Assembly: GCA_964453075.1 (NCBI GenBank)
Contig: CAYVNM010000003.1
Location: forward strand, 17,059 to 81,058
Origin: C7867-006 sp964453075
GTDB lineage: Bacteria > Patescibacteriota > Minisyncoccia > Phycocordibacterales > DATDWN01
Length of the DNA: 64,000 nucleotides
Reading direction: 5' to 3'
In this document: in pieces, positions 40,528 to 50,809 of the stretch
Layout of the letters: each line of letters starts with the position of its first letter
How positions within the stretch are numbered: position 1 is the stretch's first letter
The notes under the pieces: generated by a model
The model's input: only the letters and a program-made list of their open reading frames with translations
The model's database searches: none
What the model was told of the DNA's origin: nothing
Made by a program: the position numbers and the translations under genes

Positions 40528-43500
40528 ATGGCTGAAAATGAAAAACTAACAAAAAGTGAGGTAGCAGAAAAAGAGGAAAAAATACTGGATTTTTGGGATA
40601 AGAATGGAATTTTCAAAAAGACCTTAGAAAAAGATGCCCCAGAAGGAGATTTTGTGTTTTTCGATGGACCTCCTTTTGCTACAGGATTACCACATTATGG
40701 GCATATACTTCCTGGAACTATAAAAGATATTATTCCTCGTTATCAAACAATGAGAGGTAAGCGAGTTTCTCGTAGATGGGGGTGGGATTGTCACGGACTT
40801 CCTGTTGAAAATCTAATTGAAAAAGAATTGTCTCTTGCAAGCAAGAAAGATATTGAAACTTATGGAATAGAAAATTTTAACAAATATGCTAGAGATATAG
40901 TTTTTAGATACGCAGATGAATGGAAAAAAATAATTCCTAGAAGTGGTAGGTGGGTAGACATGGAAAACGATTATAGAACTATGGATGCTACCTATACCGA
41001 GTCTGTTTGGTGGGCCTTTAAGACTTTATATGGCAAAGGTCTGATTTATCAAGGTTTCAAATCGATGCTTCTCTGTCCAAGATGCGAAACGACACTTTCA
41101 AATTTTGAGGTAAACCAAGGTTACAAAGATATTACTGATATTTCAGTTACAGTAGAGTTGGAGCTTTTGGATAAACCTAGGACTTATCTTTTGGCTTGGA
41201 CAACTACACCTTGGACTTTGCCTGGAAATGTGGCTTTGGCTGTAAATCCAGATATGGAATATGTAGAAGTTTCAGGTAGCGAAGAAGGCAATACTTATAT
41301 ACTTTTGAAATCCAGAGTAGAGGCTGTTTTTGGAAAAGATTTTAAAATCTTAAGAAGTGTAGATCCCAAAGAAATTATAGGTAAAAAATACAAACCTCTT
41401 TTTAATTATTATGACAATGACAAATTAGAAAAAATAGAAAATGCTTGGAAAGTGTATCCTGGCAATTTTGTAACTTCTGAGGACGGTACTGGAATAGTTC
41501 ACATAGCTCCTGCCTTTGGTGATGATGATATGAACTTGGGTAAGGAAAATGATCTTCCTTTTATTCAGCATGTTAATCGTGACGGAACTTTTAAAGTAGA
41601 AGTACTGGATTTTGCTGGGCAAAAAGTAAAACCAATAGAAGATCACCAAAAAACCGATGTTGAAATAATAAAATATTTAGCCAAACAAGGAACTTTGTTT
41701 TCAAAAGAAAAAATAGTTCACTCTTATCCCCATTGTTGGCGATGTAACACACCTCTCTTGAATTACGCTACCACTTCTTGGTTTATAAAAGTTACAGATT
41801 TAAAAGATCGCTTACTTGATATAAACAGAGATATATCTTGGACACCGGATGATATTAGAGATGGTAGGTTTGGTAAATGGCTTGAGGGTGCAAGGGATTG
41901 GGCCATTTCTCGTTCTAGATATTGGGGTGCACCACTACCGGTATGGGAGAAAGAATCGGGAGAAAGGTTGGTCGTTGGATCAATAGAAGAATTGAAAAAA
42001 TATATAAAAAAGAGAAACAATTATTTTTTGGTTAGACATGGTGGAACAGAGAGTAATTTAACTGGAAAAGTATCTTCTCTTAAAGAAAACACAGATGGAT
42101 TGACTTCTGAAGGAAAGGAACAGGTTAGAAATAATGCAACACAATTAAAGGATAAAAAAATTGATTTAATTTTTGCTTCTCCATTTTTGAGAGTAAAGGA
42201 AACCGTGGAAATTATTTGTTCAGAGATTGATTATTCTGGGGAGGTTATTTTTGATGATCGGTTAGGAGAGGTGTTTTATGGTAAGGAATGGGAGGGTAAA
42301 ACCTGGTCTGAATATGCAAGAACCTTTCCTGTGTTATCAGAGAGATTTTATAAGAGGAACAGCTCAGCAGAGAATTTTGAGGATGTTCGTCGTAGAGTCA
42401 TGGAATTTTTGTATGAAATAAATGAAAAGTATGAAGGTAAAAATATAGTTATTGTCGGACACGGAGGACCATTATCATTACTAGATTTGTCTGCTTCTGG
42501 GAAATCTGTTAAAGAGATGAGCACTAGTTATCGAGACGACATGTTTTACAATGCAGAAATAAGAGAAGTTGATTTCAGGTCTCTACCTCATAATGAAAAT
42601 TATGATTTAGACTTACACCGACCTTATATAGATAATATTGTGTTGATTGATGAAGATGGCAACAAATTAAAAAGAGTTCCAGAAGTTTTTGATTGTTGGC
42701 TAGAATCAGGTTCTATGTCTTTTGCTCAATATCATTATCCTTTTGAAAATAAAGAAAATTTTGAGAAGGAAGGATCAATCTTTCCAGCAGATTTTATTGC
42801 CGAAGGCCTGGATCAAACACGGGGATGGTTTTATACATTACTCGTTTTGTCTACGGGTCTTTTTGGAAAGTCTCCTTATAAACATGTTGTAGTCAATGGT
42901 CTTGTTTTAGCAGAGGATGGAAGGAAGATGAGTAAGAGTCTAAATAACTATCCTGATCTTATGGAGATAGTTAATAAGTATGGCGCTGATTCTTTGCGTT
43001 ACTATCTTGTGTCTTCTCCTTTGGTTAAAGCAGAAGATTTTAATTTTTCAGAAAAAGGTGTTGATGAGATATATAAAAAATTGGTACAAAAAACATATAA
43101 TGTTTTGTCGTTTTATGAAATGTATCCGTCAGAAAAAGTTGGAGAGCCGAAGGAATCCATTTTGGATAGGTGGATTTTGGCACGCCTTTCAGAGCTTACA
43201 GAGACAATAACAACTTTTTTGGACAAGTACGAATTGGATAGGGCATCTAGACCAATCTTGGATTTTGTGGATGATTTGTCTACTTGGTATCTGAGACGAT
43301 CAAGGGATAGGTTCAAGTCTGATAATGCCGAGGATCGTTTTAGTGCCTCATATTACACAGCTCTTGTTTTAAGAGAGTTTTCAAAAGTTGTAGCTCCGTT
43401 TGTGCCATTTATGGCTGAGGAAGTTTATCGTAGGGCTGGGGGAGAAAAAGAGAGTGTGCATCTTGAGGACTGGCCGGGTGTTGAAAAAGTAGATTCAAAA

Positions 43501-43956
43501 ATAATCGAAGATATGCAAAAAGTTAGAGATGTTGTCACGGGAGCTCTTGAGCTTCGTCAGAAGGCTGGACACAAGGTTCGCCAACCATTAGCGACCTTGA
43601 CTATACCCGATGCTTTCTCTGAAGATTTGCTGGCTATAGTTTCTGATGAGGTTAATGTAAAAGAGGTTAAGATTGGTGGTAAAGAAATAAAATTAGACAC
43701 GAACATAACTCCTGAATTAAAAGACGAGGGATTTGTTCGTGATCTTATCAGGGCTATTCAAGATGCCAGAAAAAAGGAAAGTTTGAGTCCTGTGGATAAA
43801 ATTGAGTTAGTAGTAAATACAGACAGACAATCGATTCTAGAGACCTATTTGGATATGATTAAAGCACCAACCCAGATCACAAAGATAAATTACTCAGAAA
43901 ATACCAATGACTACTCGGTAGACGGGAGTAGTACAACCTTCTCTATTGTAAAATAG
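40528..43956 (+). CDS. ileS: Isoleucyl-tRNA synthetase with inserted histidine-phosphatase domain
   Basis: 1142 residues, type-2 (archaeal/eukaryote-like) IleRS: PPFATGLPHYGHIL at ~48-61, editing domain, DCWLESGSMSFAQYHYPFEN, DFIAEGLDQTRGWFYTLLVL and KMSKS at 800-804. Between GSIEELKKY (~490) and DLHRPYIDNI (~692) an extra ~200 residues form a histidine phosphatase: YFLVRHGGTESN (R503, H504), ASPFLRVKETVEI (R555), RLGEVFYGKEWEGK (E581) and IVIVGHGGPL (H645). All usual catalytic residues of that superfamily are there. TGC-TAGTAT is six bases before the ATG. The reading frame is continuous, with no sign of a join error. The role of the insert is unknown. Confidence 0.95.
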   Translation: MAENEKLTKSEVAEKEEKILDFWDKNGIFKKTLEKDAPEGDFVFFDGPPFATGLPHYGHILPGTIKDIIPRYQTMRGKRVSRRWGWDCHGLPVENLIEKELSLASKKDIETYGIENFNKYARDIVFRYADEWKKIIPRSGRWVDMENDYRTMDATYTESVWWAFKTLYGKGLIYQGFKSMLLCPRCETTLSNFEVNQGYKDITDISVTVELELLDKPRTYLLAWTTTPWTLPGNVALAVNPDMEYVEVSGSEEGNTYILLKSRVEAVFGKDFKILRSVDPKEIIGKKYKPLFNYYDNDKLEKIENAWKVYPGNFVTSEDGTGIVHIAPAFGDDDMNLGKENDLPFIQHVNRDGTFKVEVLDFAGQKVKPIEDHQKTDVEIIKYLAKQGTLFSKEKIVHSYPHCWRCNTPLLNYATTSWFIKVTDLKDRLLDINRDISWTPDDIRDGRFGKWLEGARDWAISRSRYWGAPLPVWEKESGERLVVGSIEELKKYIKKRNNYFLVRHGGTESNLTGKVSSLKENTDGLTSEGKEQVRNNATQLKDKKIDLIFASPFLRVKETVEIICSEIDYSGEVIFDDRLGEVFYGKEWEGKTWSEYARTFPVLSERFYKRNSSAENFEDVRRRVMEFLYEINEKYEGKNIVIVGHGGPLSLLDLSASGKSVKEMSTSYRDDMFYNAEIREVDFRSLPHNENYDLDLHRPYIDNIVLIDEDGNKLKRVPEVFDCWLESGSMSFAQYHYPFENKENFEKEGSIFPADFIAEGLDQTRGWFYTLLVLSTGLFGKSPYKHVVVNGLVLAEDGRKMSKSLNNYPDLMEIVNKYGADSLRYYLVSSPLVKAEDFNFSEKGVDEIYKKLVQKTYNVLSFYEMYPSEKVGEPKESILDRWILARLSELTETITTFLDKYELDRASRPILDFVDDLSTWYLRRSRDRFKSDNAEDRFSASYYTALVLREFSKVVAPFVPFMAEEVYRRAGGEKESVHLEDWPGVEKVDSKIIEDMQKVRDVVTGALELRQKAGHKVRQPLATLTIPDAFSEDLLAIVSDEVNVKEVKIGGKEIKLDTNITPELKDEGFVRDLIRAIQDARKKESLSPVDKIELVVNTDRQSILETYLDMIKAPTQITKINYSENTNDYSVDGSSTTFSIVK

Positions 43957-44540
43957 TGGGATATCACATATATACAACTGACGGAATAATTTTAAAGAGG
44001 TCGGCATTTGGTGAAGCCAATATACTTTTACATATTCTAACTCTGGATTTTGGTTTGATTTTAGCTTCTGCAAGATCTGCAAGATTAGCCACCTCTAAAC
44101 TAAGACCTGCTTTGCAGGAGTATTCATTAGTAAATATTTCTTGTATAAAAGGTAGGAATGGTTGGAAAATTACAAATGTTTTAGAAAAAAAGAACTTTTA
44201 TTTTTGTAATAAAATCTATCAACACAGAATCTTGTCTCAAATTTCTCTGGTGTTACAAAAAATGATTCCAGGTGAATCTCCTCATCAGGAAATATTTAGT
44301 ACTACCAAGAACGCCTTTGACTTTCTAGAATCTTTACAGGACGAAGAATCTAAAAATTTAGAAATTCTTTTGGTTTTGCGTATATTGTTTTTGCTTGGAT
44401 ATGTCGGTGACATTGATTATGCAAGATACTTTTTGATGGACACAAAAAAATACGATAAAGAAATACTTGAGCGGGTAGAAAAAGATAAAAATAATTTAAT
44501 TTCACTTATAAATAAAGCTCTAAAAGAGAGCCAGCTATAA
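43956..44540 (+). CDS. recO: DNA repair protein RecO-like
   Basis: 194 residues, GTG start sharing one base with the ileS stop. The N-terminal OB-fold shows TTDGIILKRSAFGEANILLH, LTLDFGLILASARSARLATS and LQEYSLVNISCIKGRNGWKI, as in RecO. The C-terminal helical part is shorter than in E. coli (242 residues) and has no zinc cysteines. RecO loads RecA onto SSB-covered DNA; recA and ssb are in this window. Confidence 0.85.
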   Translation: MGYHIYTTDGIILKRSAFGEANILLHILTLDFGLILASARSARLATSKLRPALQEYSLVNISCIKGRNGWKITNVLEKKNFYFCNKIYQHRILSQISLVLQKMIPGESPHQEIFSTTKNAFDFLESLQDEESKNLEILLVLRILFLLGYVGDIDYARYFLMDTKKYDKEILERVEKDKNNLISLINKALKESQL

Positions 44541-44609
44541 TTATGCGTTTTGTGTTTTTTTTGATAAGATGATATGTAAGAAAATAATCTATAGGTTAAA
44601 TCTAAAAAT

Positions 44610-46502
44610 ATGGAATTTGAAAAAAGTAGTATAGAGCGTCTAAAAAGAACATTGTACTCTAGAAATGAGGACATTGTGCCAAAAGAAAAAAGAACCCCAG
44701 TGTCAGGAAGGGAAATTGATGTTCCAAAAGACTGGGGCGCGAAACCATCACTTGATATTTCTGGAGAAACCATGATTAAACACAACAACACATTTTTTAA
44801 TAAATTTTTACTAGGATCCGTGGCGTTTTTTCTAGTAGCTCTAGGTGTGGCTGTTTTTATATTTTTTGGAGGGATGAATATGATTTCATCTAACAATTTG
44901 GATATAAAAATAGTAGCTCCAAGTTCTGTAGCCTCTGGGGAAGAGTTAGTTATGGGTCTTTCTATATTAAACAGTAATCGTACAGATTTGGAACAAGTAG
45001 AATTTTTTATAACTTATCCAGAAGGAGCGTCTTCTCTAGGGGATAGTGAACCACTGTCTCGTGAAAAAATAGATATGGGTACAATTCCTAGTGGTCAGAG
45101 CAAGGACCACACAGTACGCGCACTGCTTTATGGAGAAAAAGAATCCATAAAATCATTTAATTTTAGAATAGAATATAAAGTAAAAGGTTCAAATGCTACA
45201 TTTTCTAAAGAGAAAACTTATGAAGTTATTATAAATTCTTCTCCGATCATATTAAATGTCTCTTTTCCAAAGGAAATTAATTCAGGTCAAGACTTAACTT
45301 TTACTATTGATTTGATTTCAAATTCAAGCGTGGTTTTAAGGAATTCTCTGATAAAAATAGAATATCCATACGGTTTTACTTATAAAGATTCAAACATAAA
45401 GCCATTGAGAGATAATTCGGTATGGAATCTCGGGGATTTAAAAAACGGAGATAAAAAAACACTATCAATAACTGGGATATTAGTCGGTCAGAACTTAGAA
45501 GATAGAACATTTAATATATCAGCAGGAACACCAAATACAGGAGAAGTCTCAGATTTTGATGTGCCTTTGGCTACAAATATGGCCACTGTGGGTATAAGGA
45601 AAACATTTTTTGATCTTTCTGTTTCATCTGATACCATATCTTCTTTTGGAAGAGTTTCGGTAGTAAGTATCAAATGGCAGAACATTTTGCCAGACAAAGT
45701 ATTAAATACAAAAATTTCTGCAACTATTTCTGGAAGTGTTTTTGATAGAACAAGTGTTAGGCCAAATAATGGGGGTTTCTTTAGATCTACTGATGATACA
45801 ATACTTTGGGATAAAAACAGTACTCAAAACCTAGCCTTGTTTTCTCCAGGGGATTCAGGAGAGGTTTCTTTCTCTTTTTATTCTTTAGCAAATTCAATAC
45901 AGACTAGAACAATAAAGAACCCTCATATTGATGTTTTGGTAAAAATAGTAGGTGACAGATCTGGTTCAGATACAAGCACGATTTCTTCAGAAGGGAAAAT
46001 AATGATAAAGTTTCCATCGGTTTTGACTTTCACCGCCAAAAGCTTTCGTGGTGTGGGGCCATTTAGCAACACAGGTCCAATCCCTCCAAAAGCTGACAAA
46101 GAGTCTACATATACAATAAACTGGACAATTACAAATGCTAATAATGATTTAAAGGATGCTGTGGTGACAGCCGTGCTACCAGCAGGTGTTGAATGGAAAA
46201 ATGAAATATCTCCAATTAACGAAAGAATAAGTTATAATCCAGAAACCAGAATTGTAACTTGGAATATAGGAAATATATCTCTGGGTACTGGTTTTACTTA
46301 CTCACCAAAAGAAGTTTCTTTTAAGGTGGGGATAGTTCCAAGTGTCATTCAAATTAATAATATTCCAGATTTAGTTACACGATTAAAAATATCTGCAATG
46401 GATACATACACTGAAACCCAGATAGTTTCGGAAGTGCAACCTGTTACTACACAGTATTCTGATCCTACTTACAAAAATAGCGATGCCATGGTGGTGGAGT
46501 AG
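44610..46502 (+). CDS. Large membrane-anchored surface protein with repeated Ig/DUF11-like domains
   Basis: 630 residues. Cytoplasmic ~65, membrane span 66-87 (FLLGSVAFFLVALGVAVFIF), then about four beta-sandwich repeats (SGEELVMGLSILNSNRTDLE, SGQDLTFTIDLISNSSVVLR, SFGRVSVVSIKWQNILPDKV, ESTYTINWTITNANNDLKDA), each with a later W.LG or W.IGN turn as in DUF11/CARDB-type modules. Probably a cell-envelope stalk or adhesin; function unknown. Confidence 0.75.
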   Translation: MEFEKSSIERLKRTLYSRNEDIVPKEKRTPVSGREIDVPKDWGAKPSLDISGETMIKHNNTFFNKFLLGSVAFFLVALGVAVFIFFGGMNMISSNNLDIKIVAPSSVASGEELVMGLSILNSNRTDLEQVEFFITYPEGASSLGDSEPLSREKIDMGTIPSGQSKDHTVRALLYGEKESIKSFNFRIEYKVKGSNATFSKEKTYEVIINSSPIILNVSFPKEINSGQDLTFTIDLISNSSVVLRNSLIKIEYPYGFTYKDSNIKPLRDNSVWNLGDLKNGDKKTLSITGILVGQNLEDRTFNISAGTPNTGEVSDFDVPLATNMATVGIRKTFFDLSVSSDTISSFGRVSVVSIKWQNILPDKVLNTKISATISGSVFDRTSVRPNNGGFFRSTDDTILWDKNSTQNLALFSPGDSGEVSFSFYSLANSIQTRTIKNPHIDVLVKIVGDRSGSDTSTISSEGKIMIKFPSVLTFTAKSFRGVGPFSNTGPIPPKADKESTYTINWTITNANNDLKDAVVTAVLPAGVEWKNEISPINERISYNPETRIVTWNIGNISLGTGFTYSPKEVSFKVGIVPSVIQINNIPDLVTRLKISAMDTYTETQIVSEVQPVTTQYSDPTYKNSDAMVVE

Positions 46503-46536
46503 CAACGAAATAGTATTTGGGTTAATATAGGATATT

Positions 46537-47925
46537 ATGGCTGAAAACAAGAATGAATTGATGGAAAAAATAGTGTCGCTTTGTAAAAGGCGAGGATTTG
46601 TCTTTCAAGGATCAGAAATATATGGTGGGTTAGCTGGTGTATATGATTTTGGTCCAAGAGGGGTTGAGTTGCTGAACAATATAAAACGTTCTTGGTGGAA
46701 AGCTAATGTTTACGACAAGGAGAATTATTATGGTTTAGATGCTGGAATGTTTAAACACCCTCGTACTTGGGAGGCTAGTGGACACGTTGGAGGGTTTTCC
46801 GATCCTCTTGCTGAATGTAAAAATTGTAACACTCGTATACGTGTAGATAAAGAATTGGCAAAGATTGGAGTTGTTGCAGATGAAAAAATGTCTGAGCAAT
46901 CAATAAATGAACTTTTTGATTCAAACCGAGATAAAATAAAATGTCCAACTTGTGGCAAAAAAGAATTTACTAATGTTCGTGCCTTCAATCTTTTGGTGAA
47001 AAGTAATCTGGGTGATTTTACTTCAAATGGCAATGAGCCGGTGTATCTTCCTGGGGAAGCATGTCAGGGTATTTATCTTGACTATAAGAACATTGTAAAT
47101 AGCATGAATCCAAAAATTCCTTTCGGAATTTCTCAGATAGGAAAAGCATTTAGGAATGAGATATCTCCCCGTAATTTTCTATTTAGGACACGTGAATTTG
47201 AACAAGCGGACACGCAGTTTTTTGTTCGTCCAAATGAAAACAAGGAAGCTTATGAAACTATAAAAAAGGACAGGTGGAATTGGTATTTGTCTCTAGGTAT
47301 AAATGAGAAAAAACTGCGTTTTAAACAACATGAGAATTTAGTTTTTTATGCAAAAGATGCCTGGGATATTGAATATGAATTTCCAACAGGCTTTGATGAA
47401 TTGGAGGGGATTCATGATAGAACAGACTATGATTTGTCACAGCATATGAAATTTTCTAATGTTGATCTTAATTATATAGATCAAGAAACAAATGAAAGGT
47501 ATATACCTTGGATTCTTGAAACCTCAATGGGTTTGGGCAGAGTTTTTCTCGCTATCTTGTGTGATGCCTATTATGAGGATCAAATGGAGGGTGAGAGCAG
47601 GGTCGTATTAAAACTTGCTCCTCATCTGGCTCCAGTCAAAGTAGCTGTGTTTCCTCTGCTTAAAAACAAACCAGAATTAGTTGATAAAGCTAAAGAAGTT
47701 TACAAAAACTTGAAAAAAGAATTTGATACTGTGGTTTTTGATGATAATGGAAATATAGGAAAAAGGTATCGTCGTCAGGATGAGATAGGTACACCATTTT
47801 GCGTGACAGTAGATTTTGAAACAATAGAGAAGGGTGAAGGTGTTACAGTCAGAGATCGTGATACAGGAAAGCAAGAAAGAGTTTCTCTGGATAACCTGGC
47901 CTCTTATCTAAAGTCAAAAATGTAA
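46537..47925 (+). CDS. glyS: Glycyl-tRNA synthetase (dimeric class II)
   Basis: 462 residues. CKRRGFVFQGSEIYGGLAGVYDFGP, HPRTWEASGHVGGFSDP, motif 2 GKAFRNEISPRNFLFRTREF and motif 3 PWILETSMGLGRVFLAIL identify the single-chain alpha2 GlyRS. CKNC and CPTC pairs lie in an insertion at ~96-145. The C-terminal anticodon domain ends DNLASYLKSK. Confidence 0.96.
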   Translation: MAENKNELMEKIVSLCKRRGFVFQGSEIYGGLAGVYDFGPRGVELLNNIKRSWWKANVYDKENYYGLDAGMFKHPRTWEASGHVGGFSDPLAECKNCNTRIRVDKELAKIGVVADEKMSEQSINELFDSNRDKIKCPTCGKKEFTNVRAFNLLVKSNLGDFTSNGNEPVYLPGEACQGIYLDYKNIVNSMNPKIPFGISQIGKAFRNEISPRNFLFRTREFEQADTQFFVRPNENKEAYETIKKDRWNWYLSLGINEKKLRFKQHENLVFYAKDAWDIEYEFPTGFDELEGIHDRTDYDLSQHMKFSNVDLNYIDQETNERYIPWILETSMGLGRVFLAILCDAYYEDQMEGESRVVLKLAPHLAPVKVAVFPLLKNKPELVDKAKEVYKNLKKEFDTVVFDDNGNIGKRYRRQDEIGTPFCVTVDFETIEKGEGVTVRDRDTGKQERVSLDNLASYLKSKM

Positions 47926-47962
47926 TTTTTACAAAACTAATTTCAGGTGTTATTATTGGCCT

Positions 47963-49039
47963 ATGGAACACAGGGAACAGAGTATAAGTATAAGCCTAGG
48001 CACAATAGTAAAATCTGTATTAGTGGTGTTATTTTTTGCATTACTTTTTGTTCTAAAAGATTTAGTTCTTGTTTTGTTGATGTCTATAGTTGTTGCTTCC
48101 GCTGTAGAGCCTGGAACACAATGGTTTGTTAGGAGAAGAGTACCACGTTTATTTGCTGTGATATTTATATATGTGGCTATTGCTGTGTGTTTTGCTGGAG
48201 TTATATTTTTTCTATTCTTGCCTCTACTATCTGAATCTAGCGATTTTTTGAGAAATTTTCCTACATATTTTAATGCGGTTAATTTGACTGACACATTGAA
48301 CAATAATGGGTTCCTTAGTTCAAGTTCTCTTTCTAGTTTTACAAATAGTATAAATCTTGAGGAGGTCGTTTCTCAGATAAATCATATTACCGGAAGTGTT
48401 ACCTCCAATACCGTTGGTACAGTAGCTTCTTTCTTTGGTGGACTCATGTCTTTTTTCTTGATTGTTGTTTTGTCTTTTTATTTGGCGGTAGAAGAAGATG
48501 GTGTGGGCAAGTTTCTAAAAGCTATTACCACAATTAAACATGAAAAATATGTGATATCTCTATGGAAAAGATCCCAAAGAAAAATAGGCTTGTGGATGCA
48601 AGGCCAGCTAGTCTTGGCTATAGTTGTCGGGACTCTAGTTTATTTAGGTTTATTAATATTTAGTGTTCCAAATGCTCTGTTGCTAGCTTTTTTGGCTGCA
48701 GCTTTTGAAATTATTCCTTTATTTGGTCCAATTTTGGCTTCTATACCCGCTATAGCTATAGGTTTTGTAAATGGAGGGATTCCTCTTGCCATCATGGTTG
48801 TCGGTCTTTATATAATAATCCAACAGTTTGAAAATCAACTTATCTATCCTTTGGTTGTTAAAAAGGTGGTCGGGGTGTCTCCAGTAGTTTCTATAATTGC
48901 TCTTGCGGTTGGGTGGCAACTTGCTGGTCTAACTGGTCTTATCCTTTCTGTTCCTATTGCGGCTGTCATAATTGAATTGTTTGATGATTTTGAAAAAGAT
49001 AAAATCGAAAAATACGAGAGAATGAATATGCAGGGTTAA
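47963..49039 (+). CDS. AI-2E family (PerM-like) membrane transporter
   Basis: 358 residues with about eight spans. Near the end, AAFEIIPLFGPILASIPAIA, NGGIPLAIMVVGLYIIIQQF and NQLIYPLVVKKVVGVSPVVS form the AI-2E/PerM signature. TGT-TATTAT (47948-47956) six bases before the ATG. Some members export small molecules or act in ion exchange; substrate unknown. Confidence 0.92.
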   Translation: MEHREQSISISLGTIVKSVLVVLFFALLFVLKDLVLVLLMSIVVASAVEPGTQWFVRRRVPRLFAVIFIYVAIAVCFAGVIFFLFLPLLSESSDFLRNFPTYFNAVNLTDTLNNNGFLSSSSLSSFTNSINLEEVVSQINHITGSVTSNTVGTVASFFGGLMSFFLIVVLSFYLAVEEDGVGKFLKAITTIKHEKYVISLWKRSQRKIGLWMQGQLVLAIVVGTLVYLGLLIFSVPNALLLAFLAAAFEIIPLFGPILASIPAIAIGFVNGGIPLAIMVVGLYIIIQQFENQLIYPLVVKKVVGVSPVVSIIALAVGWQLAGLTGLILSVPIAAVIIELFDDFEKDKIEKYERMNMQG

Positions 49040-49061
49040 TTATTTCCAATTGCCAAATCGA

Positions 49062-50519
49062 ATGAAAAAACTTTTTTATATTACTACGACTTTACCATAC
49101 GTTAATTCTGAACCACATATTGGCTTTGCCATGGAAATTATTCGCGCAGATATTATTGCTCGAGTAAAAAATCTTCAAGGTTATGATGTGTTTTTTAATA
49201 CTGGCACTGATGAACATGGGGCAAAAATATATGAGAATGCATTAGCGAAATATCTAACTCCTCAAGAGTATGTAGACGGTGCCGTTCTAAAGTTTAAAGA
49301 ATTATCATTCTTATTAAATTTGGCAACAAACATTACAGGCATAAGATACAATTTTATTCGTACTACAGATGAAGATCATTTGAAATCTGCTCAATCTTTT
49401 TGGGAAAAGTGCTTGTCTTCTGGTGATATATACAAAAAGAATTATAAAATAAAATACTGTGTTGGGTGTGAGTTAGAAAAAACTGACTCAGAATTGGTTG
49501 ATGGTAAATGTCCTCTTCACACCAATCGAGAAATAGAAATACGAGAAGAAGAAAATTATTTTTTTAAGTTCTCTAAATATCAAAAAACTCTTTTGGATTT
49601 ATATGAGTCTAAACCAAATTTTGTGGTACCCGACTTTCGTCAGAACGAAATTAAAAAATTCGTGGAAAGAGGGCTTGAAGATTTTAGTATTTCAAGATTG
49701 AAATCAAAAATGCCTTGGGGTGTTTCTGTTCCAAATGATTTAGAACATGCTATGTATGTTTGGTTTGATGCTCTAGTGAATTATATTTCTGCAATAGGCT
49801 GGCCACACAACATGGAGGATTTTCAGAAGTGGTGGGTGGATACGGGAGGGGTTGTTCAATATGCGGGCAAAGATAATCTTCGTCAACAGTCGGCTATGTG
49901 GCAGGCTATGCTAGCTTCGGCGGGGCTACCTTTTTCTAAACAAATTGTCATAGATGGTTTTATAAATGCTGAAGGGGGAGTGAAGATGAGTAAAAGTCTG
50001 GGAAATACTGTGACTCCAGGGGAAATGGTTTCAGAATATGGCGCGGATGCTTTGAGATATTATATGGCTCGGGAAATTATGCCGTTTGAAGATGGGGTTT
50101 TTACTAAGGATAGATTCAAGGATGCTTATAATGCAAATTTAGCTAATGGTTTAGGAAATTTGGTATCAAGGGTAATGAAAATGGCAGAAGCCAATTTGGA
50201 TGGTCCAATTGAGGTGCCTGAGTGGGAAGATATGTCAAAATATTTTTCGTTTTTTGATACTTATGAAATAAATAAAGCCACAGATTTTATTTGGGAGGAA
50301 ATAGGTAAAATGGATTTGTTTATACAAGAAAACCAACCATTCAAACTGATCAAAACTGATAGGGCAGAAGGGCAGAAAATGATATCAGATCTAGTCTTAA
50401 GACTTTATTCGATAGCTCGAATGTTAAATCCCATAATGCCGGAGACTTCTGGAAAGATAAAAGAATTGGTAAAAAACAACAAAAATCCAGAAACCCCACT
50501 TTTTATCCGTAAAGACTAA
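49062..50519 (+). CDS. metG: Methionyl-tRNA synthetase (short form)
   Basis: 485 residues from the ATG at 49062. YITTTLPYVNSEPHIGFAME (HIGH type), YCVGCELEKTDSELVDGKCP (single zinc knuckle), FDALVNYISAIGWP and GGVKMSKSLGN are present. It ends after the anticodon-binding helices, with no C-terminal tRNA-binding domain; that domain exists as a separate protein at 17034-17363. Confidence 0.95.
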   Translation: MKKLFYITTTLPYVNSEPHIGFAMEIIRADIIARVKNLQGYDVFFNTGTDEHGAKIYENALAKYLTPQEYVDGAVLKFKELSFLLNLATNITGIRYNFIRTTDEDHLKSAQSFWEKCLSSGDIYKKNYKIKYCVGCELEKTDSELVDGKCPLHTNREIEIREEENYFFKFSKYQKTLLDLYESKPNFVVPDFRQNEIKKFVERGLEDFSISRLKSKMPWGVSVPNDLEHAMYVWFDALVNYISAIGWPHNMEDFQKWWVDTGGVVQYAGKDNLRQQSAMWQAMLASAGLPFSKQIVIDGFINAEGGVKMSKSLGNTVTPGEMVSEYGADALRYYMAREIMPFEDGVFTKDRFKDAYNANLANGLGNLVSRVMKMAEANLDGPIEVPEWEDMSKYFSFFDTYEINKATDFIWEEIGKMDLFIQENQPFKLIKTDRAEGQKMISDLVLRLYSIARMLNPIMPETSGKIKELVKNNKNPETPLFIRKD

Positions 50520-50809
50520 ATTTTTATTTTTAAGACTCGATAAACGGTTAACAAAAAATAAGGTAATATTAAAAAGAAAAAATACTCCTCCAGTGGTAAT
50601 AGTCCTATTTTTATGCCAGTCAGATTATTATAGTCAAAATACCAGTGTCCAGAGGCTACTGCGTATGAATCCCAAATTGTCCCAATGATAAAGAATATTA
50701 TGATTATAGTGAATCTTTCTTTTTTTGATGAAAAAAGATGAATCTCGTACTTATTTTCTAGGTAGAGACTTACCATCAGTAATAGTGCTAATATAGTGAG
50801 ATAACCCAT
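50516..50809 (-). CDS. Lycopene-cyclase-domain membrane protein
   Basis: 97 residues from the ATG at 50809 (MGYLTILALL). Three spans. DSYAVASGHWYFDYNNLTGI and GLLPLEEYFFFLILPYFLLT match the CarR/CrtYc-type lycopene cyclase half-domain (the PLEE motif). No other carotenoid gene is in the window, so the role is unclear. Its end overlaps metG tail-to-tail by four bases. Confidence 0.78.
   Translation of the reverse strand: MGYLTILALLLMVSLYLENKYEIHLFSSKKERFTIIIIFFIIGTIWDSYAVASGHWYFDYNNLTGIKIGLLPLEEYFFFLILPYFLLTVYRVLKIKI

Noticed and set aside
40528..43956. ileS insert as an assembly chimera
   Set aside because: The frame is continuous on both sides, codon use matches the flanks, and the synthetase motifs resume at the expected point.
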